From: Butyrivibrio sp.
GTDB lineage: Bacteria > Bacillota_A > Clostridia > Lachnospirales > Lachnospiraceae
DNA: 6,251 bases
Direction: 5' to 3'
Assembly: GCA_024690635.1 (NCBI GenBank)
Contig: JAILOW010000151.1
Location: 1 to 6,251 of the forward strand
Each line of letters opens with the position of its first letter. The stretch's first letter is position 1. A model generated the notes under the pieces. It was not told the DNA's origin. It worked only from the letters and a program-made list of their open reading frames with translations, and did not search any database. Positions 5,857 through 6,251 of the stretch are shown piece after piece. The position numbers and the translations under genes are program-made.

Positions 5857-6251
5857 TCACCTCACGATCGCATTATGAAGTAGAAACTGATGCCATCTCT
5901 CATAAGCTGAAGCCTTCAGATGAACATCGTCAAAGGAAAGATCACTGTCAAGGTTGCCTCTTCCGTCGTCCACTTCTCCGTTCATATCAATGTAAAAGAC
6001 TCTCCTGTTATCCGCAAGCTCGGACAACACCTTATTTCTGAGATTGATCCTGTCATTATTGAAATTCTTGTCGTTTGAACTCTTAGCCTCGGTAACATGC
6101 ATTATGCCCTGGATATAGATGATGGCATCAGGCTGAAGATCCTCGATCTTATGGAGAACATCCACATATGCCTGGGCGAAATAGCCCTCATTGCCTGTTC
6201 CGATCTCATTAAGTCCCAGCATGATATAAATCTTGGAATACTGCTCTTGGG
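5857..6251 (-). CDS. SGNH/GDSL-family hydrolase, C-terminal part, cut by right edge
   Basis: The last 130 residues of an SGNH-fold esterase/acyl hydrolase are visible; the reading frame is open to the right edge, so the ATG at 6222 is internal. Block III is IYIMLGLNEIG, with the asparagine of the oxyanion hole in GxNE. Block V is FDDVHLKASAYERWHQFLL, giving the catalytic Asp and His in DDVH. Between them lie a YIQGIMHVTEA strand, an NDRINLRNKVLSELADNRRVFYIDMNG segment and a DGRGNLDSDLSF loop. Block I with the nucleophilic serine (GDS) must lie beyond the edge, so activity cannot be confirmed. In Firmicutes such proteins often deacylate cell-wall or extracellular polysaccharides; whether this one is exported cannot be seen. 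It is the earliest gene visible in the operon, followed after 4 nt by the 77-residue gene. Confidence 0.85.
   Translation of the reverse strand, partial: QEQYSKIYIMLGLNEIGTGNEGYFAQAYVDVLHKIEDLQPDAIIYIQGIMHVTEAKSSNDKNFNNDRINLRNKVLSELADNRRVFYIDMNGEVDDGRGNLDSDLSFDDVHLKASAYERWHQFLLHNAIVR

Overview
The window looks like ordinary chromosome from a low-to-moderate GC Gram-positive anaerobe of the Lachnospiraceae, most like Butyrivibrio or a relative. This is judged from the protein style (a TrpB2-type enzyme, a PilZ protein with a YcgR-like front half, a multi-span membrane sensor with a TTG start), the strong AGGAGG ribosome sites and the frequent ATA and AGA codons. It is recognition from memory, not a database match. 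There are no RNA genes, mobile elements, CRISPR arrays or phage genes, and no stretch over 300 bases lacks a gene.

Left part (1-1290). The 5' portion of a polytopic membrane protein runs off the left edge on the minus strand. It resembles the sensor half of Lachnospiraceae diguanylate cyclases, but no catalytic domain lies inside the window. It diverges from a small bacterial PH-domain protein on the plus strand. The 128-bp gap between them holds a perfect 8-bp inverted repeat, each arm of which overlaps an extended -10 motif facing one of the two genes. A 12-bp-stem hairpin at 1252-1280 ends the PH gene and probably also the gene converging from the right.

Middle part (1291-4130). A stand-alone trpB2 (minus strand, own consensus -10) diverges from a PilZ c-di-GMP receptor on the plus strand that has no visible Shine-Dalgarno. 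The PilZ gene is followed by a GNAT acetyltransferase with its own near-consensus promoter. A second bidirectional hairpin at 4103-4130 closes the acetyltransferase and the operon converging on it. The stop codon of that operon's last gene lies inside the hairpin.

Right part (4112-6251). A minus-strand operon reads, in transcription order: SGNH/GDSL hydrolase (cut by the right edge), a 77-residue unknown protein with coupled translation, a RidA enamine/imine deaminase, and a TPR lipoprotein. The first three genes are tightly packed; the lipoprotein follows after 55 bp.

Two themes can be inferred. Cyclic-di-GMP signalling is supported by the PilZ receptor and, less surely, by the truncated membrane sensor. 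Housekeeping of PLP chemistry is suggested by TrpB2, which works through an aminoacrylate intermediate, and RidA, which clears 2-aminoacrylate, though they lie in separate transcription units. I did not find a convincing new multi-gene system. The most unusual signals are the palindrome in the first divergent promoter region and the missing ribosome site of the PilZ gene.
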